Assembly: GCF_900107015.1 (NCBI RefSeq)
Contig: NZ_FNOI01000002.1
Location: 248,001-312,000 of the forward strand
Length of the DNA stretch: 64,000 nucleotides
Reading direction: 5' to 3'
From: Litoreibacter albidus
Lineage (GTDB): Bacteria; Pseudomonadota; Alphaproteobacteria; Rhodobacterales; Rhodobacteraceae
Part shown: positions 42,777-51,645 of the stretch, piece after piece
Layout: every line of letters begins with the position of its first letter
Position numbering within the stretch: position 1 is the first letter of the stretch
Made by a program: the position numbers and the translations under genes
The notes under the pieces: model-generated
Told to the model about the DNA's origin: nothing
The model's database searches: none
What the model saw: only the letters and a program-made list of their open reading frames with translations

Positions 42777-44395
42777 TGGACCGTCGCTTCCGGCTCTTCG
42801 ATCCAGCTTTTAAGGACTTCAACAGTCTCATCCTGTCGCTCGTCGATCAGCGCCTTCAATCGTTCTACGGGATCTTCATGTTCGATAACGGTCGGCGACT
42901 GGCCCTGCACCACCGCGGGCAGATCCTGAGTGCCCCCGCGAGGCGGGGCGATTTGTGCGGGTGTGGCTTGCCCCGTGGCGGCCAGCAGGTCGTCGGCTTG
43001 CGGCCCCGCCAACAGGTCGGGTGCAGGTACCTCATTCAAGGGGGCCGCCGTCTTAGCCGCCAATAGCATGGGGCGAAGGACGAACATACCCAAAGCCAGA
43101 ACAACGAAAGCTGCGACCCCAATTTGGATCAGGCGCATGATGTCCAGCGGTCGCGAAGTCATCCACCCGTTGTCAGGCGTTTCAACCAACGCGGCGTCTG
43201 ACGACAAATCCATTGAGCGCAAGGTAACGGAATCCCCGCGCGCCTCATCAAACCCGATAGCGGATTTGACCAGCGCCTCTAAGGCCAGCAGCTCGTCGGC
43301 GCTTCGGGGCTCCCACACCTCCGCTCCCGTGTCGTCGACGCGCATTGTCCCACCGACCAGCACTGCCACTGTAATCCGCTTTATAGAGCCGGCGACGCGG
43401 CGCACCTCGCGCGTAGTTTCAGACACTTCGTAGTTTACGATTTCACGCGTGTCGGAGTTTTGCCCCGATTGCTCCGAGCCGCCTTGGCCCCCGCCCTCCG
43501 GCAGATTGCTGGCGACCGTCACCCCCCCGCCGCCTTGGTTCTTGGTTGAACTCGTAGTCTCTTGAGTATTCGTGCTGATCGCAACGCGGCTTTCCGGATC
43601 AAACTTGCGCTCCAGAATTGTTTCCGCGTCGGTGAGCGTATCAACGTTGACCTCAATGACCGCGCCGCCGACGCCAGTCCGCGCCAGAATCAGCCGCTCC
43701 ACATTCTGCTTAAGGCGCGCGCCATGCGCGAGGGCTGTTCGGACGGGCGTCTCAGCACCTGCCTGCGCCATGACCTGCCCTAAATCCGCGTTTATGATAG
43801 ATACATCTTCTGGCCGAAGGCTCGCCACAGCAGACGCCACAAGAAAGCGAATGGCTTCCGCAGTGGCATCAGAGATTTGCCCACCATTGCCACGAATAGA
43901 CACTGAGGCGGTTGGCTGGCTGGAGCGACGGAAGGGGCTTTGGGACATCTGCGCGATATGCACCCGTGCGGCACTAATCTGGGCGTTTGCAACAATCGTC
44001 CGCGCCAACTCCCCCTCTTTCGCGCGTAAGTACGCGGCATCAAACATCTGGGACGTTGTTCCGAAGCCGCTGAGCCCATCCAGCAATTCATACCCTTCAC
44101 CGCCGTTCGCCGGAAGTCCTGCCCCAGCCAGCGTTAAACGTAAGTGGTCGCGCCGCGCCTCGTCCACATAAAGCGCGCCTCCCCTGACTTCGTAACGAAC
44201 GTCCTGCGCCTCTAACTGGTCAATAATTTCCCCGGCCGCACTTGGGGAGAGACCACTATAAAGAAGCCCCATGTTTGGCGTCGCGGCGAGGCGCGTGAGA
44301 AAAAGTACGCCCAACACAACCAAGACGACCGACCCGATGACCGTCGCACGTTTAATCGGATCCAATGCGTTCCAAATCTGTTGGAGTGGCTGCAC
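42773..44395 (-). CDS. fliF: Flagellar MS-ring protein FliF
   Basis: 540 residues from the GTG at 44395, which has AAGAAAGG seven bases upstream; an ATG at 44422 lacks a ribosome site. Membrane segments at about 17-38 and 428-450 flank the periplasmic ring-building domains (LYSGLSPSAAGEIIDQLEAQ, LPANGGEGYELLD). The C-terminal cytoplasmic tail with DPVERLKALIDERQDETVEVLKSWI binds FliG. First gene of fliF-fliH-fliN-fliP-unknown, divergent from fliL. Confidence 0.95.
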   Translation of the reverse strand: MQPLQQIWNALDPIKRATVIGSVVLVVLGVLFLTRLAATPNMGLLYSGLSPSAAGEIIDQLEAQDVRYEVRGGALYVDEARRDHLRLTLAGAGLPANGGEGYELLDGLSGFGTTSQMFDAAYLRAKEGELARTIVANAQISAARVHIAQMSQSPFRRSSQPTASVSIRGNGGQISDATAEAIRFLVASAVASLRPEDVSIINADLGQVMAQAGAETPVRTALAHGARLKQNVERLILARTGVGGAVIEVNVDTLTDAETILERKFDPESRVAISTNTQETTSSTKNQGGGGVTVASNLPEGGGQGGSEQSGQNSDTREIVNYEVSETTREVRRVAGSIKRITVAVLVGGTMRVDDTGAEVWEPRSADELLALEALVKSAIGFDEARGDSVTLRSMDLSSDAALVETPDNGWMTSRPLDIMRLIQIGVAAFVVLALGMFVLRPMLLAAKTAAPLNEVPAPDLLAGPQADDLLAATGQATPAQIAPPRGGTQDLPAVVQGQSPTVIEHEDPVERLKALIDERQDETVEVLKSWIEEPEATVQ

Positions 44396-44430
44396 GGCAG
44401 AACCTTTCTTTAGGCGAGTCATTCTGACCC

Positions 44431-44456
44431 GCTGACAGCCACTTAAAGTGATCAGC
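44431..44456. promoter_or_regulatory. Interrupted inverted repeat in the fliF/fliL divergent region
   Basis: GCTGA (44431-44435) is matched by TCAGC (44452-44456), and CACTT-A-AAGTG (44440-44450) is a perfect 11-base palindrome in between. It lies in the 118-base space between the divergent fliF and fliL genes, about 40 bases above the fliF GTG. It could be an operator for a flagellar regulator or a stem in the fliF leader RNA. Confidence 0.35.
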
Positions 44457-44513
44457 CTTAACAATCGGTTAGTCGATTACACGCTATAGCTGAAAAAAAT
44501 TGGCGAGAATCGA

Positions 44514-44990
44514 ATGACCGAAGATGTTGAAGCACCTCCACCCAAAAAAGGGAAAAAGGGACTGATTATCGGCTTTGTTCTGGCACTGCTGGGAGGCGGC
44601 GGCGCGTTCTTCGTCGTTTACTCTGGAATGTTGTTCGCGCCTAAAACCATCGAACACGAGGTCACTGAATTCGTCCCGACGGAGCCTCTTCCAGCAATTC
44701 GCTTCGTTCCGTTGGAGCCGATTGTCGTAACCGTTGGCAAGTCAGGGTCGCGCCAGCTTCGCTTTCGCGCTGAACTAGAAGTCGCGCCGGAGCGATCGGA
44801 AGATGTCGCCACCCTAATGCCCAGAATTCTGGACGTGTTGAACGGCTATCTGCGCGCTGTGGACCTAAGTGAGCTGGAAAACCCAGCGTCCTTGATAAGA
44901 CTACGGGCGCAGATGTTGAGAAGGGTTCAAATCGTGACGGGGACCGGCCACGTTCGTGACCTGTTGATAACTGAATTCGTATTTTCGTGA
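44514..44990 (+). CDS. fliL: Flagellar basal-body protein FliL (copy 1)
   Basis: 158 residues. A short cytoplasmic Lys-rich start (PPPKKGKKG), one membrane helix (17-38) and the periplasmic FliL domain with FVPLEPIVVTVG, RQLRFRAELEV and the C-terminal VRDLLITEFVFS. FliL stabilises the stator around the MS ring. First gene of the rightward operon; a second FliL-like gene lies at 53053. Confidence 0.93.
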   Translation: MTEDVEAPPPKKGKKGLIIGFVLALLGGGGAFFVVYSGMLFAPKTIEHEVTEFVPTEPLPAIRFVPLEPIVVTVGKSGSRQLRFRAELEVAPERSEDVATLMPRILDVLNGYLRAVDLSELENPASLIRLRAQMLRRVQIVTGTGHVRDLLITEFVFS

Positions 44991-44999
44991 GGGCTAAAA

Positions 45000-45413
45000 T
45001 TGGAATTTTTATCTGACATTCTGCTCGGATTAGGCGCCGTATTCGCATCCGTTTACTGCTTCGTGCTGTCCCGTAAGTTGTCCAAGCTTAAGGGCTTGGA
45101 TCAAGATTTGGGGTCCGCCATCGCCATTATGTCGCGTCAAGTTGACGAGATGACGGAGGTTCTGACCTCAGCCCAAGAAACGGCGGGGGAATCTGCGCAA
45201 AAACTGGCTGAAAAGACGGAAGCGGCGGCGCGTGTCTCGGATCGCTTGGAGCTAATGATCGCTGCGTTGCAAGACCTTCCAGAAGACGACGGCATTATCC
45301 AAACCGCTTCACCACCACCTGATAATACAGAGGTCGCACCGGCCTCGCCAACGGCGCCACTACCGGATGACGTCAACGTTTTTGTGAGAACTGCGACGCG
45401 GAGGGCTTCCTAA
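45000..45413 (+). CDS. DUF6468-like flagellar membrane protein
   Basis: 137 residues from a TTG start with GAGGG upstream. One membrane helix at residues 1-22 (FLSDILLGLGAVFASVYCFV) is followed by a helical region MSRQVDEMTEVLTSAQ...AEKTEAAARVSDRLELMIAAL and a Pro-rich tail. Proteins of this layout (I believe DUF6468) recur beside motE and fliL in alphaproteobacterial flagellar clusters. Role unknown. Confidence 0.82.
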   Translation: MEFLSDILLGLGAVFASVYCFVLSRKLSKLKGLDQDLGSAIAIMSRQVDEMTEVLTSAQETAGESAQKLAEKTEAAARVSDRLELMIAALQDLPEDDGIIQTASPPPDNTEVAPASPTAPLPDDVNVFVRTATRRAS

Positions 45414-45994
45414 TGGCATCGGTAAAATCTTCTCGGTCAATCAAGGGAGTTCTGACGCTAATCTTTGTCATGTTATTGGCTTCCGGCAGCTTGCGGCTCG
45501 GCTCCATCGGGATTGCAGTTGCCTCCAGCCCCGCAGACGGTGACATATTCGCATCAGACGCAGAGCCCGCTCAATGCATGACTGACGCAGAAACCGCTGC
45601 GTTGATGGAGATGCTTAAAACGCGCGCTGCGCAACAAGACGAGGTCGAGGCCCAACAGTCCGAACGCCAGTTGGTGCTGGCGAAAATGGAGGCCGACGTC
45701 ATGGCAAACCTTGCCCGTGTCGAGGATGCCGAGCACCGCCTCGCGGAGACCATAAACGATGTCAGCAGCGCCTCGCTTGATGACATCGGACAGCTTACCA
45801 GCGTGTACCAATCGATGAAGCCAAAGGCCGCGGCACAACTGTTTGAGCAGATGAGCGCGGAGTTCGCTGCTGGCTTTCTGGGAGAGATGCCGCCCGCATC
45901 AGCCGCCGGAATTCTATCCGCCTTAAGCGCTGAGAAGGCTTACGCTGTTAGCGTTGTTCTCGCCGGCAGAAATGCGAACGCGCCCAGTGAGTGA
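45413..45994 (+). CDS. motE: MotE-like periplasmic chaperone/motor protein
   Basis: 193 residues. Hydrophobic N-terminal segment (12-37), a coiled coil (about 60-110: LKTRAAQQDEVEAQQSERQLVLAKME), then an MgtE-N-like domain with LTSVYQSMKPKAAAQLFEQM and FLGEMPPASAAGILSALS. MotE of Sinorhizobium is a periplasmic protein needed for motor function (with MotC). It directly precedes motA, matching that role. Confidence 0.85.
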   Translation: MASVKSSRSIKGVLTLIFVMLLASGSLRLGSIGIAVASSPADGDIFASDAEPAQCMTDAETAALMEMLKTRAAQQDEVEAQQSERQLVLAKMEADVMANLARVEDAEHRLAETINDVSSASLDDIGQLTSVYQSMKPKAAAQLFEQMSAEFAAGFLGEMPPASAAGILSALSAEKAYAVSVVLAGRNANAPSE

Positions 45995-46003
45995 GTTGAA
46001 ATA

Positions 46004-46873
46004 ATGGTTGGAATAGTAGGCATAGTCGTTGTTCTTGTCATGGTCTTCGGCGGCTACCTTGCCGCCGGCGGCAAGATGGAGATCATTCTCAAGTCCCTTC
46101 CTTTTGAATTCACGATGATTGGGGGCGCGGCCGTCGGCTCCTTTCTCATCAGTAACGATTTTTCAAGCGTCAAACACACTGTGAAGGACATAGGCAAAGT
46201 ATTTAAAGGGCCAAAATGGAAGAAGCAGGACTATCAGGATCTGCTTTGCTTGCTGTCCGAGCTCCTGCGCGTTGCTCGGAGAAGCCCAGTGGAGCTGGAG
46301 CCCCACATCGAAGCGCCCGACGAATCCGATATTTTCAATACCTACCCCCGCATCCTGGCCGATAGAGAGTCGGTTAACCTGATCTGTGACACCCTACGCT
46401 CTGCTGGGATGAACTATGACGACCCTCACCAGGTCGAGGAGGTGTTGGAAAAACGGATCGAGGGCAATTCACATCATGCAATGCATTCCAGTCACGCGAT
46501 GCAGACCCTCGCTGACGGCCTACCTGCGCTAGGCATCGTTGCGGCCGTTCTAGGCATCATCAAAACGATGGGCTCAATCGATCAGCCGCCTGAAATCCTT
46601 GGCAAGCTGATTGGTGGCGCCTTGGTCGGCACCTTTCTCGGCGTTTATCTGGCCTACGGTTTTGTGGGTCCGTTCGCCGCAAAGATCAAAATGGTGATTG
46701 AGGATGAAAGTCACTTCCAATTGCTTATCCGCGAGGTTTTGGTCGCCAACCTACATATGCACTCCACCAACATGTGCATCGAAGTCGGGCGCCAAAATAC
46801 GCCGAGCGCCCTTCGCCCTAGCTACTCCGAACTTGAAGACGCCCTTAAGGGGGCGCGCAAGGAAGCTGCGTGA
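46004..46873 (+). CDS. motA: Flagellar stator protein MotA
   Basis: 289 residues with four membrane helices. The N-terminal IVVVLVMVFGGYLAAGGKM, the cytoplasmic loop with basic and acidic residues, and ADGLPALGIVAAVLGIIKTMGSI...GGALVGTFLGVYLAYGFVGP in the last helix pair are those of MotA. It conducts ions with MotB, which is not in the window. Its stop overlaps the next start (GTGA). Confidence 0.95.
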   Translation: MVGIVGIVVVLVMVFGGYLAAGGKMEIILKSLPFEFTMIGGAAVGSFLISNDFSSVKHTVKDIGKVFKGPKWKKQDYQDLLCLLSELLRVARRSPVELEPHIEAPDESDIFNTYPRILADRESVNLICDTLRSAGMNYDDPHQVEEVLEKRIEGNSHHAMHSSHAMQTLADGLPALGIVAAVLGIIKTMGSIDQPPEILGKLIGGALVGTFLGVYLAYGFVGPFAAKIKMVIEDESHFQLLIREVLVANLHMHSTNMCIEVGRQNTPSALRPSYSELEDALKGARKEAA

Positions 46874-48702
46874 GGCTCTTGATCCTTCTGATAATGTTGA
46901 GTCTACCAACTTTTGTGTTGGGCAAACCTGCGAAAATCAAGTCCGGTGAGCACAGCACATTTTCACGTCTTGTTTTATATACTGGCCAGACTCAACAATG
47001 GACCCAATCGCGGAATGGGAACAAGGTAACCATCAAGGTGACAGGCTGGACCTCTAGTTTCGACACCGCCGACACGTTCACCTTTATACCCCGCGAAAGA
47101 GTGACTGAGATAAGGGCGCTGCCAGATGGCATCGAATTGACGCTTGATTGTACCTGCAAGGTTCAAGTAGCTGCTGTAGAGCGCGGTGGCATCATGGTTG
47201 ATATCACCGATACCGTAGATGACGTCGAGGTTGACGTACCCCCACAAGACACGCGCTTAGTCTGGCCCGAACCGGATGGCTTTGTTATGCAAAGCGCCAC
47301 ATCGGCATCCATCAATGCTTTGAGGAAAACCCTGACCCAGCGTTTGGCAAAAGCCGCCACGCAAGACCTGCTTGTTCCGGCGCCACCCAGTGCCACGCGC
47401 CCCGCAGCCGCACAGCAGCTGTTCGATGAGCCGCACGCAGTCGAGCGGATCAGGACTACATCCGCGGCGGAACGCGCTAATCAGCGCAACGCACCGTCCA
47501 TTCCAACACCGCCCCAATGTCCGCCCGAACACTATGGCGATATTCAAAATTGGGGAACAGACGAAAGCTTCGCCGATCAACTTGGGCGGCTTCGACGCGA
47601 TACGGTCATGGAGTTCGACGTCACGGACCAATCCAGCGCCCTCCATTTAACGCGACTATATTTATTTTTCGCGATGGGCGCAGAAGCGCGGGCAAGCATC
47701 GTGGCTTTCGATCAAGACACCTATGACGCTAATTTTCTAACTGTTGTCTCAAGACTACTAGACGGCGAAAGCGGTAGAAAAATCTCGTTAGACCTACCGG
47801 CGAATGGCTGTGAGGGGACCATGTCTCTCTGGGCTGCCCTTCTTGGGCGCACAGACGCCGCCATCTCCGAACCTCAGGGGAAAATCGTCGCCGAGGCCTT
47901 CTCGCGCCTTCCACACCATCTACGAACAATTCTCGGGCCGAAGCTAATATCGCGACTGCACGATGACGAAAACGGTGTCGCCGCGGGCGTAATCAAGAAC
48001 ATGATCTCCAATCACACCGATGCAGATCCTCAATACCCCAATCCCGCAAGTAATCTCGCCGATTCGAGTATTCCCGAACTAGAAGCGCTAGTGGCCCAAA
48101 GCAACGCGGAAACACCGATGGCGCTTGTTGCTTTAATCAACCGGACAATTGATCAAAACCTCGCGATTTCCAATGATATTCTTATTGTCGCGAGATCGTT
48201 TGCAAGACAACAAGCGGGCACGCCGGAGGCTATTGAAATTGAAAAGGCTTTGGTGCGTGTATCGGCATTTCGAGGGAATTATACAGATGCAATTGCATCG
48301 GCTATGGAACTAGAGGCAGATCAAGACCGGAAGGACTTGATCGGCTTCACGGTGTCGCAAATTATCGCGAAAGGCCGCGATATCGACGTAGCTAAATTCG
48401 CTTTGAACCTAGGCCATGACGGCGCACAAACCTATCTTCAACAAAGCGCCGTTCAGGAGATTGCCGACCGCTTAACCGCTGCGGGTATGGACGAGCTGTC
48501 CCGCGATTTTTCGGGCAAAAAAGGAAGCACCAAGCGCGACCACCCCCCACAAGTTAACGCATCGACTGCACCTGCGGGTCCGGCCCGCCCACGAGCATTG
48601 CCTGACGAGCCGACCACGATCGCCGCTGCAAGCGCTATTTTGAAAACCAGCAAGGATCTGCGGGAGCAGGTTGTCAGCACGCTTGGACCAGCGCCCCCTT
48701 GA
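46870..48702 (+). CDS. Large exported protein linked to motA, function unknown
   Basis: 610 residues from a GTG overlapping the motA stop. Signal peptide at 1-18 (LSLPTFVLG). Residues 25-120 look like beta strands; a long helical second half contains repeat-like units (LVAQSNAETPMALVALINRTID, EIEKALVRVSAFRGNYTDAIASAMELE) that resemble TPR/Sel1 repeats. A Pro/Thr-rich linker lies at 165-215. No family is recognised. Position suggests a counterpart of Sinorhizobium MotC or of MotK-type periplasmic motor proteins, but no clear similarity is seen. The downstream flhA is 73 bases away. Confidence 0.85.
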   Translation: MRLLILLIMLSLPTFVLGKPAKIKSGEHSTFSRLVLYTGQTQQWTQSRNGNKVTIKVTGWTSSFDTADTFTFIPRERVTEIRALPDGIELTLDCTCKVQVAAVERGGIMVDITDTVDDVEVDVPPQDTRLVWPEPDGFVMQSATSASINALRKTLTQRLAKAATQDLLVPAPPSATRPAAAQQLFDEPHAVERIRTTSAAERANQRNAPSIPTPPQCPPEHYGDIQNWGTDESFADQLGRLRRDTVMEFDVTDQSSALHLTRLYLFFAMGAEARASIVAFDQDTYDANFLTVVSRLLDGESGRKISLDLPANGCEGTMSLWAALLGRTDAAISEPQGKIVAEAFSRLPHHLRTILGPKLISRLHDDENGVAAGVIKNMISNHTDADPQYPNPASNLADSSIPELEALVAQSNAETPMALVALINRTIDQNLAISNDILIVARSFARQQAGTPEAIEIEKALVRVSAFRGNYTDAIASAMELEADQDRKDLIGFTVSQIIAKGRDIDVAKFALNLGHDGAQTYLQQSAVQEIADRLTAAGMDELSRDFSGKKGSTKRDHPPQVNASTAPAGPARPRALPDEPTTIAAASAILKTSKDLREQVVSTLGPAPP

Positions 48703-48775
48703 ACGGGTAAAGAACAGACCGCTTAACATATCGTTATGCACTTTTAACCTAAACTGATTTGCACGCACCCTGCCT

Positions 48776-50875
48776 ATGGACGGGGCAAACAGAGCCAGGC
48801 CAACGTCAACGATGAAACTGAAATTCCAACCAACTGTCCTTCTTGCGGTGGCATTGATGGCGGTCATCGTGATGATGATCTTGCCGATGCCCGCGTGGGT
48901 TCTAGACCTTGGGTTAGCGGCGTCTTTTGGCGTTGCCATTTTGATGTTCACCACAACATTGTTCCTGGAACGCCCGCTTGATTTTTCGTCGTTCCCGACA
49001 ATTCTTTTGGCATCTTTAATGCTGCGGCTGTCACTTAATGTATCATCCACGAAACTTATCATTGGCGAAGGGCATACAGGAACGGGCGCCGCGGGGCATG
49101 TCATTGAAGGGTTTGCCAACTTCGTGATGAGCGGCAGTGTCTACCTCGGGTTGGTCGTCTTCTCCGTCCTGCTTATTGTAAACTTCATTGTGATCACGAA
49201 GGGCGCCACGCGAATGGCTGAGGTCGGCGCCCGCTTCGCTTTAGACGCGATGCCTGGCAAGCAACTTGCAATCGACAGTGACATGTCAGCAGGTGCAATC
49301 GATCACACCGAGGCCAAAACCCGAAGGGAGCGTGAACAAGCGGAAACGACTTTCTTCGGGTCCCTTGATGGCGCGTCCAAGTTCGTGAAGGGCGATGCGG
49401 TGGCGGGTTTGTTAATCACGATGCTTAACCTTGTCATGGGATTAATCATTGGCGTCGCTGCCCACGGCATGCCGTTAGGGTTGGCCTTCGAAACCTATGC
49501 GATCCTTACCGTTGGCGACGGTCTGGTCACACAAATTCCAGCAGTCATCATCTCTATCGCCACAGCGCTCTTGCTCGCCCGCGGTGGCACAAGCGGCGCA
49601 ACGGATATCGCACTGGTGGAGCAGCTGGGACGACACCCAGCAGCGTTGGCGACAGTCGGTGTTCTCATGGTGTTTTTCGCGTTGGTCCCGGGCTTGCCCT
49701 TCGTCCCCTTCCTTTTGGGGGCTTTAACGCTTCTTGCCTCCGCGTATCATTTCAAACGAAAACTGGATCTAAAGCCGGCAGTGATACCCTCTCCCCCCGT
49801 CACGAAAATACCAGAAAAATCCATGGGCGACATCTTGGATCTGGATGAAATACATGTCGAATTTTCGCCCGACTTGGTGATGATGGCACTTGACCCAACC
49901 ACCGGCTTAGAGACCCGCATCGGCAATATGCGCAACCACGTCGCCAGCAGTTTCGGGCTGGTTCTTCCGGAAATTCGGCTAACGGATGACGCTTCGCTGA
50001 AATCGGGGGGATACCGCATCCGCATACATGGCGTGGTCAAAGCGGAGGACACATTGCATCCCGACTCCGTGTTAGCGCTACTTCCGCCACACGATCCGGA
50101 CGCCGTTGAAGGTGAAGTGGTAAAAGAGCCGGTGTATGGCGCGCCCGCAAAATGGATCAGTCGCAAATCAAAAGAAGATGCTGCAATGGCCGGCTGCACT
50201 GTTGTCGCCCCCCCTGAGATACTTGCGACGCATCTTCTGGAAGTCGTTAAAACCAATTTTTCGCGTTTGCTTAGCATGCGCAGCCTACGACGTATTCTTG
50301 ACGAGTTCACCAATCTTTCCGACACCAAACGCAACGAAATTAATCGAAAAATACTGGATGAACTGATCCCTGAACGTGTGTCGATGGAAACACTTCTACA
50401 GGTTCTTAGACTGCTGCTCGATGAGCGCATATCAATCCGGAACCTTCCGGTCATTCTTGAGAGTATTGCTGAAGGCCGCTCCATTCACTCGACCGCGGAA
50501 GCCCTGTGTGAACACACGAGGCAGAGATTAGGCGCACAACTATTCGCTGATCTTAAACGGGATGATGGCTCGCTTCCGTTGTTGCAACTGTCCCCTGAGT
50601 GGGAGGAGTTGTTCACCCAATACGCTATCCCTGAGGGTTTACCTTCCGAGATTGCGCTACCACCCGAGGACTACAGCCGTCTAGCCGACGGGGTTTCGCA
50701 AAAATTGGGCCACCTGAACGAGACCGGCGTCTTTCCAGCCGTGGTCACGTCTGTGCAACGTCGTCGCTTTTTGCGGCTGCTTCTCGTCAGTCGTGGCATA
50801 GACACGCCAATTTTCTCCTACGAAGAAATAGCCCAAGATGGGCGGCCCGCCATTGTCGGCGTAGTGGCCGCATAA
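48776..50875 (+). CDS. flhA: Flagellar type III export protein FlhA
   Basis: 699 residues from the first ATG; an ATG at 48812 would remove 12 residues and cannot be excluded. Eight membrane helices in the first 330 residues with the FHIPEP-family signature RLSLNVSSTKLIIGEGHTG, MAEVGARFALDAMPGKQ and GDGLVTQIPAVIIS; the C-terminal half is the cytoplasmic substrate-docking domain. FlhA forms the nonameric ring of the export gate. It overlaps fliR (TAATG). Confidence 0.97.
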   Translation: MDGANRARPTSTMKLKFQPTVLLAVALMAVIVMMILPMPAWVLDLGLAASFGVAILMFTTTLFLERPLDFSSFPTILLASLMLRLSLNVSSTKLIIGEGHTGTGAAGHVIEGFANFVMSGSVYLGLVVFSVLLIVNFIVITKGATRMAEVGARFALDAMPGKQLAIDSDMSAGAIDHTEAKTRREREQAETTFFGSLDGASKFVKGDAVAGLLITMLNLVMGLIIGVAAHGMPLGLAFETYAILTVGDGLVTQIPAVIISIATALLLARGGTSGATDIALVEQLGRHPAALATVGVLMVFFALVPGLPFVPFLLGALTLLASAYHFKRKLDLKPAVIPSPPVTKIPEKSMGDILDLDEIHVEFSPDLVMMALDPTTGLETRIGNMRNHVASSFGLVLPEIRLTDDASLKSGGYRIRIHGVVKAEDTLHPDSVLALLPPHDPDAVEGEVVKEPVYGAPAKWISRKSKEDAAMAGCTVVAPPEILATHLLEVVKTNFSRLLSMRSLRRILDEFTNLSDTKRNEINRKILDELIPERVSMETLLQVLRLLLDERISIRNLPVILESIAEGRSIHSTAEALCEHTRQRLGAQLFADLKRDDGSLPLLQLSPEWEELFTQYAIPEGLPSEIALPPEDYSRLADGVSQKLGHLNETGVFPAVVTSVQRRRFLRLLLVSRGIDTPIFSYEEIAQDGRPAIVGVVAA

Positions 50876-51645
50876 TGCTCGATTCTTTGCCAGTACTGAT
50901 GTCCGAACAAAACGTTTGGACGGCCTCCCTTATCGTTCTGCGCGTCGGCGCCGCCATGGCCTTCCTCCCTGCGTTTGGGGAGAAGGCCGTACCGATGCGC
51001 ATAAAGCTAGGCGCTACGCTCGCCTTCTCAGCGATATTGGCACCGCTAATTTGGCCCACTCTAGCGCAGATCTCTAACCGACAAGATTGGGTTGCGTTAA
51101 TCGGGCCGGAAATCGTGTCCGGCTTACTTGTCGGCTTTGTCTTTCGTCTAACCGTTTTTGTGCTTCAGATAGCTGGTACAATAGCGGCGCAGTCGACGTC
51201 GCTGTCCCAGTTCTTCGGTGGGGGACTGGGAGCCGATCCGCAACCCGCGTTCAGCACGTTCTTTGTCGTATCGGGACTGTGTTTCGCGGTCATGCTCGGG
51301 CTGCACATCCGCGTCGTTGAACTATTTCTCCACTCATATCACAGCTTTCCAACCGGCGTTTGGCCGGTCCCCGGACCGACTGCGGAGTGGGCCATTAGCA
51401 ACATAAGCCACACGTTCGGGCTAGGTTTTAGCTTGGCCGGTCCTTTTGTGTTGGCATCTTTAATCTACAACCTGGGACTAGGCGCAATAAACAAAGCAAT
51501 GCCACAACTGATGGTCGCGCTGGTTGGCGCCCCTGCAATTAGCTACGGGGGCCTCCTACTGCTGATGCTCTCAAGTCCGTTCATACTTACTGTTTGGGGT
51601 CGCTTTTTTATGCGTATCAGCAGCCCCGAAGGGTCTGGTTTTTAA
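50875..51645 (+). CDS. fliR: Flagellar export protein FliR
   Basis: 256 residues with six or so hydrophobic segments. Family features are RVGAAMAFLPAFGEKAVPMRIKLGATLAF at the start, FRLTVFVLQIAGTIAAQSTSLSQFFGG and LIYNLGLGAINKAMPQLMV. Part of the FliPQR gate. flhB begins immediately after the stop. Confidence 0.96.
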   Translation: MLDSLPVLMSEQNVWTASLIVLRVGAAMAFLPAFGEKAVPMRIKLGATLAFSAILAPLIWPTLAQISNRQDWVALIGPEIVSGLLVGFVFRLTVFVLQIAGTIAAQSTSLSQFFGGGLGADPQPAFSTFFVVSGLCFAVMLGLHIRVVELFLHSYHSFPTGVWPVPGPTAEWAISNISHTFGLGFSLAGPFVLASLIYNLGLGAINKAMPQLMVALVGAPAISYGGLLLLMLSSPFILTVWGRFFMRISSPEGSGF

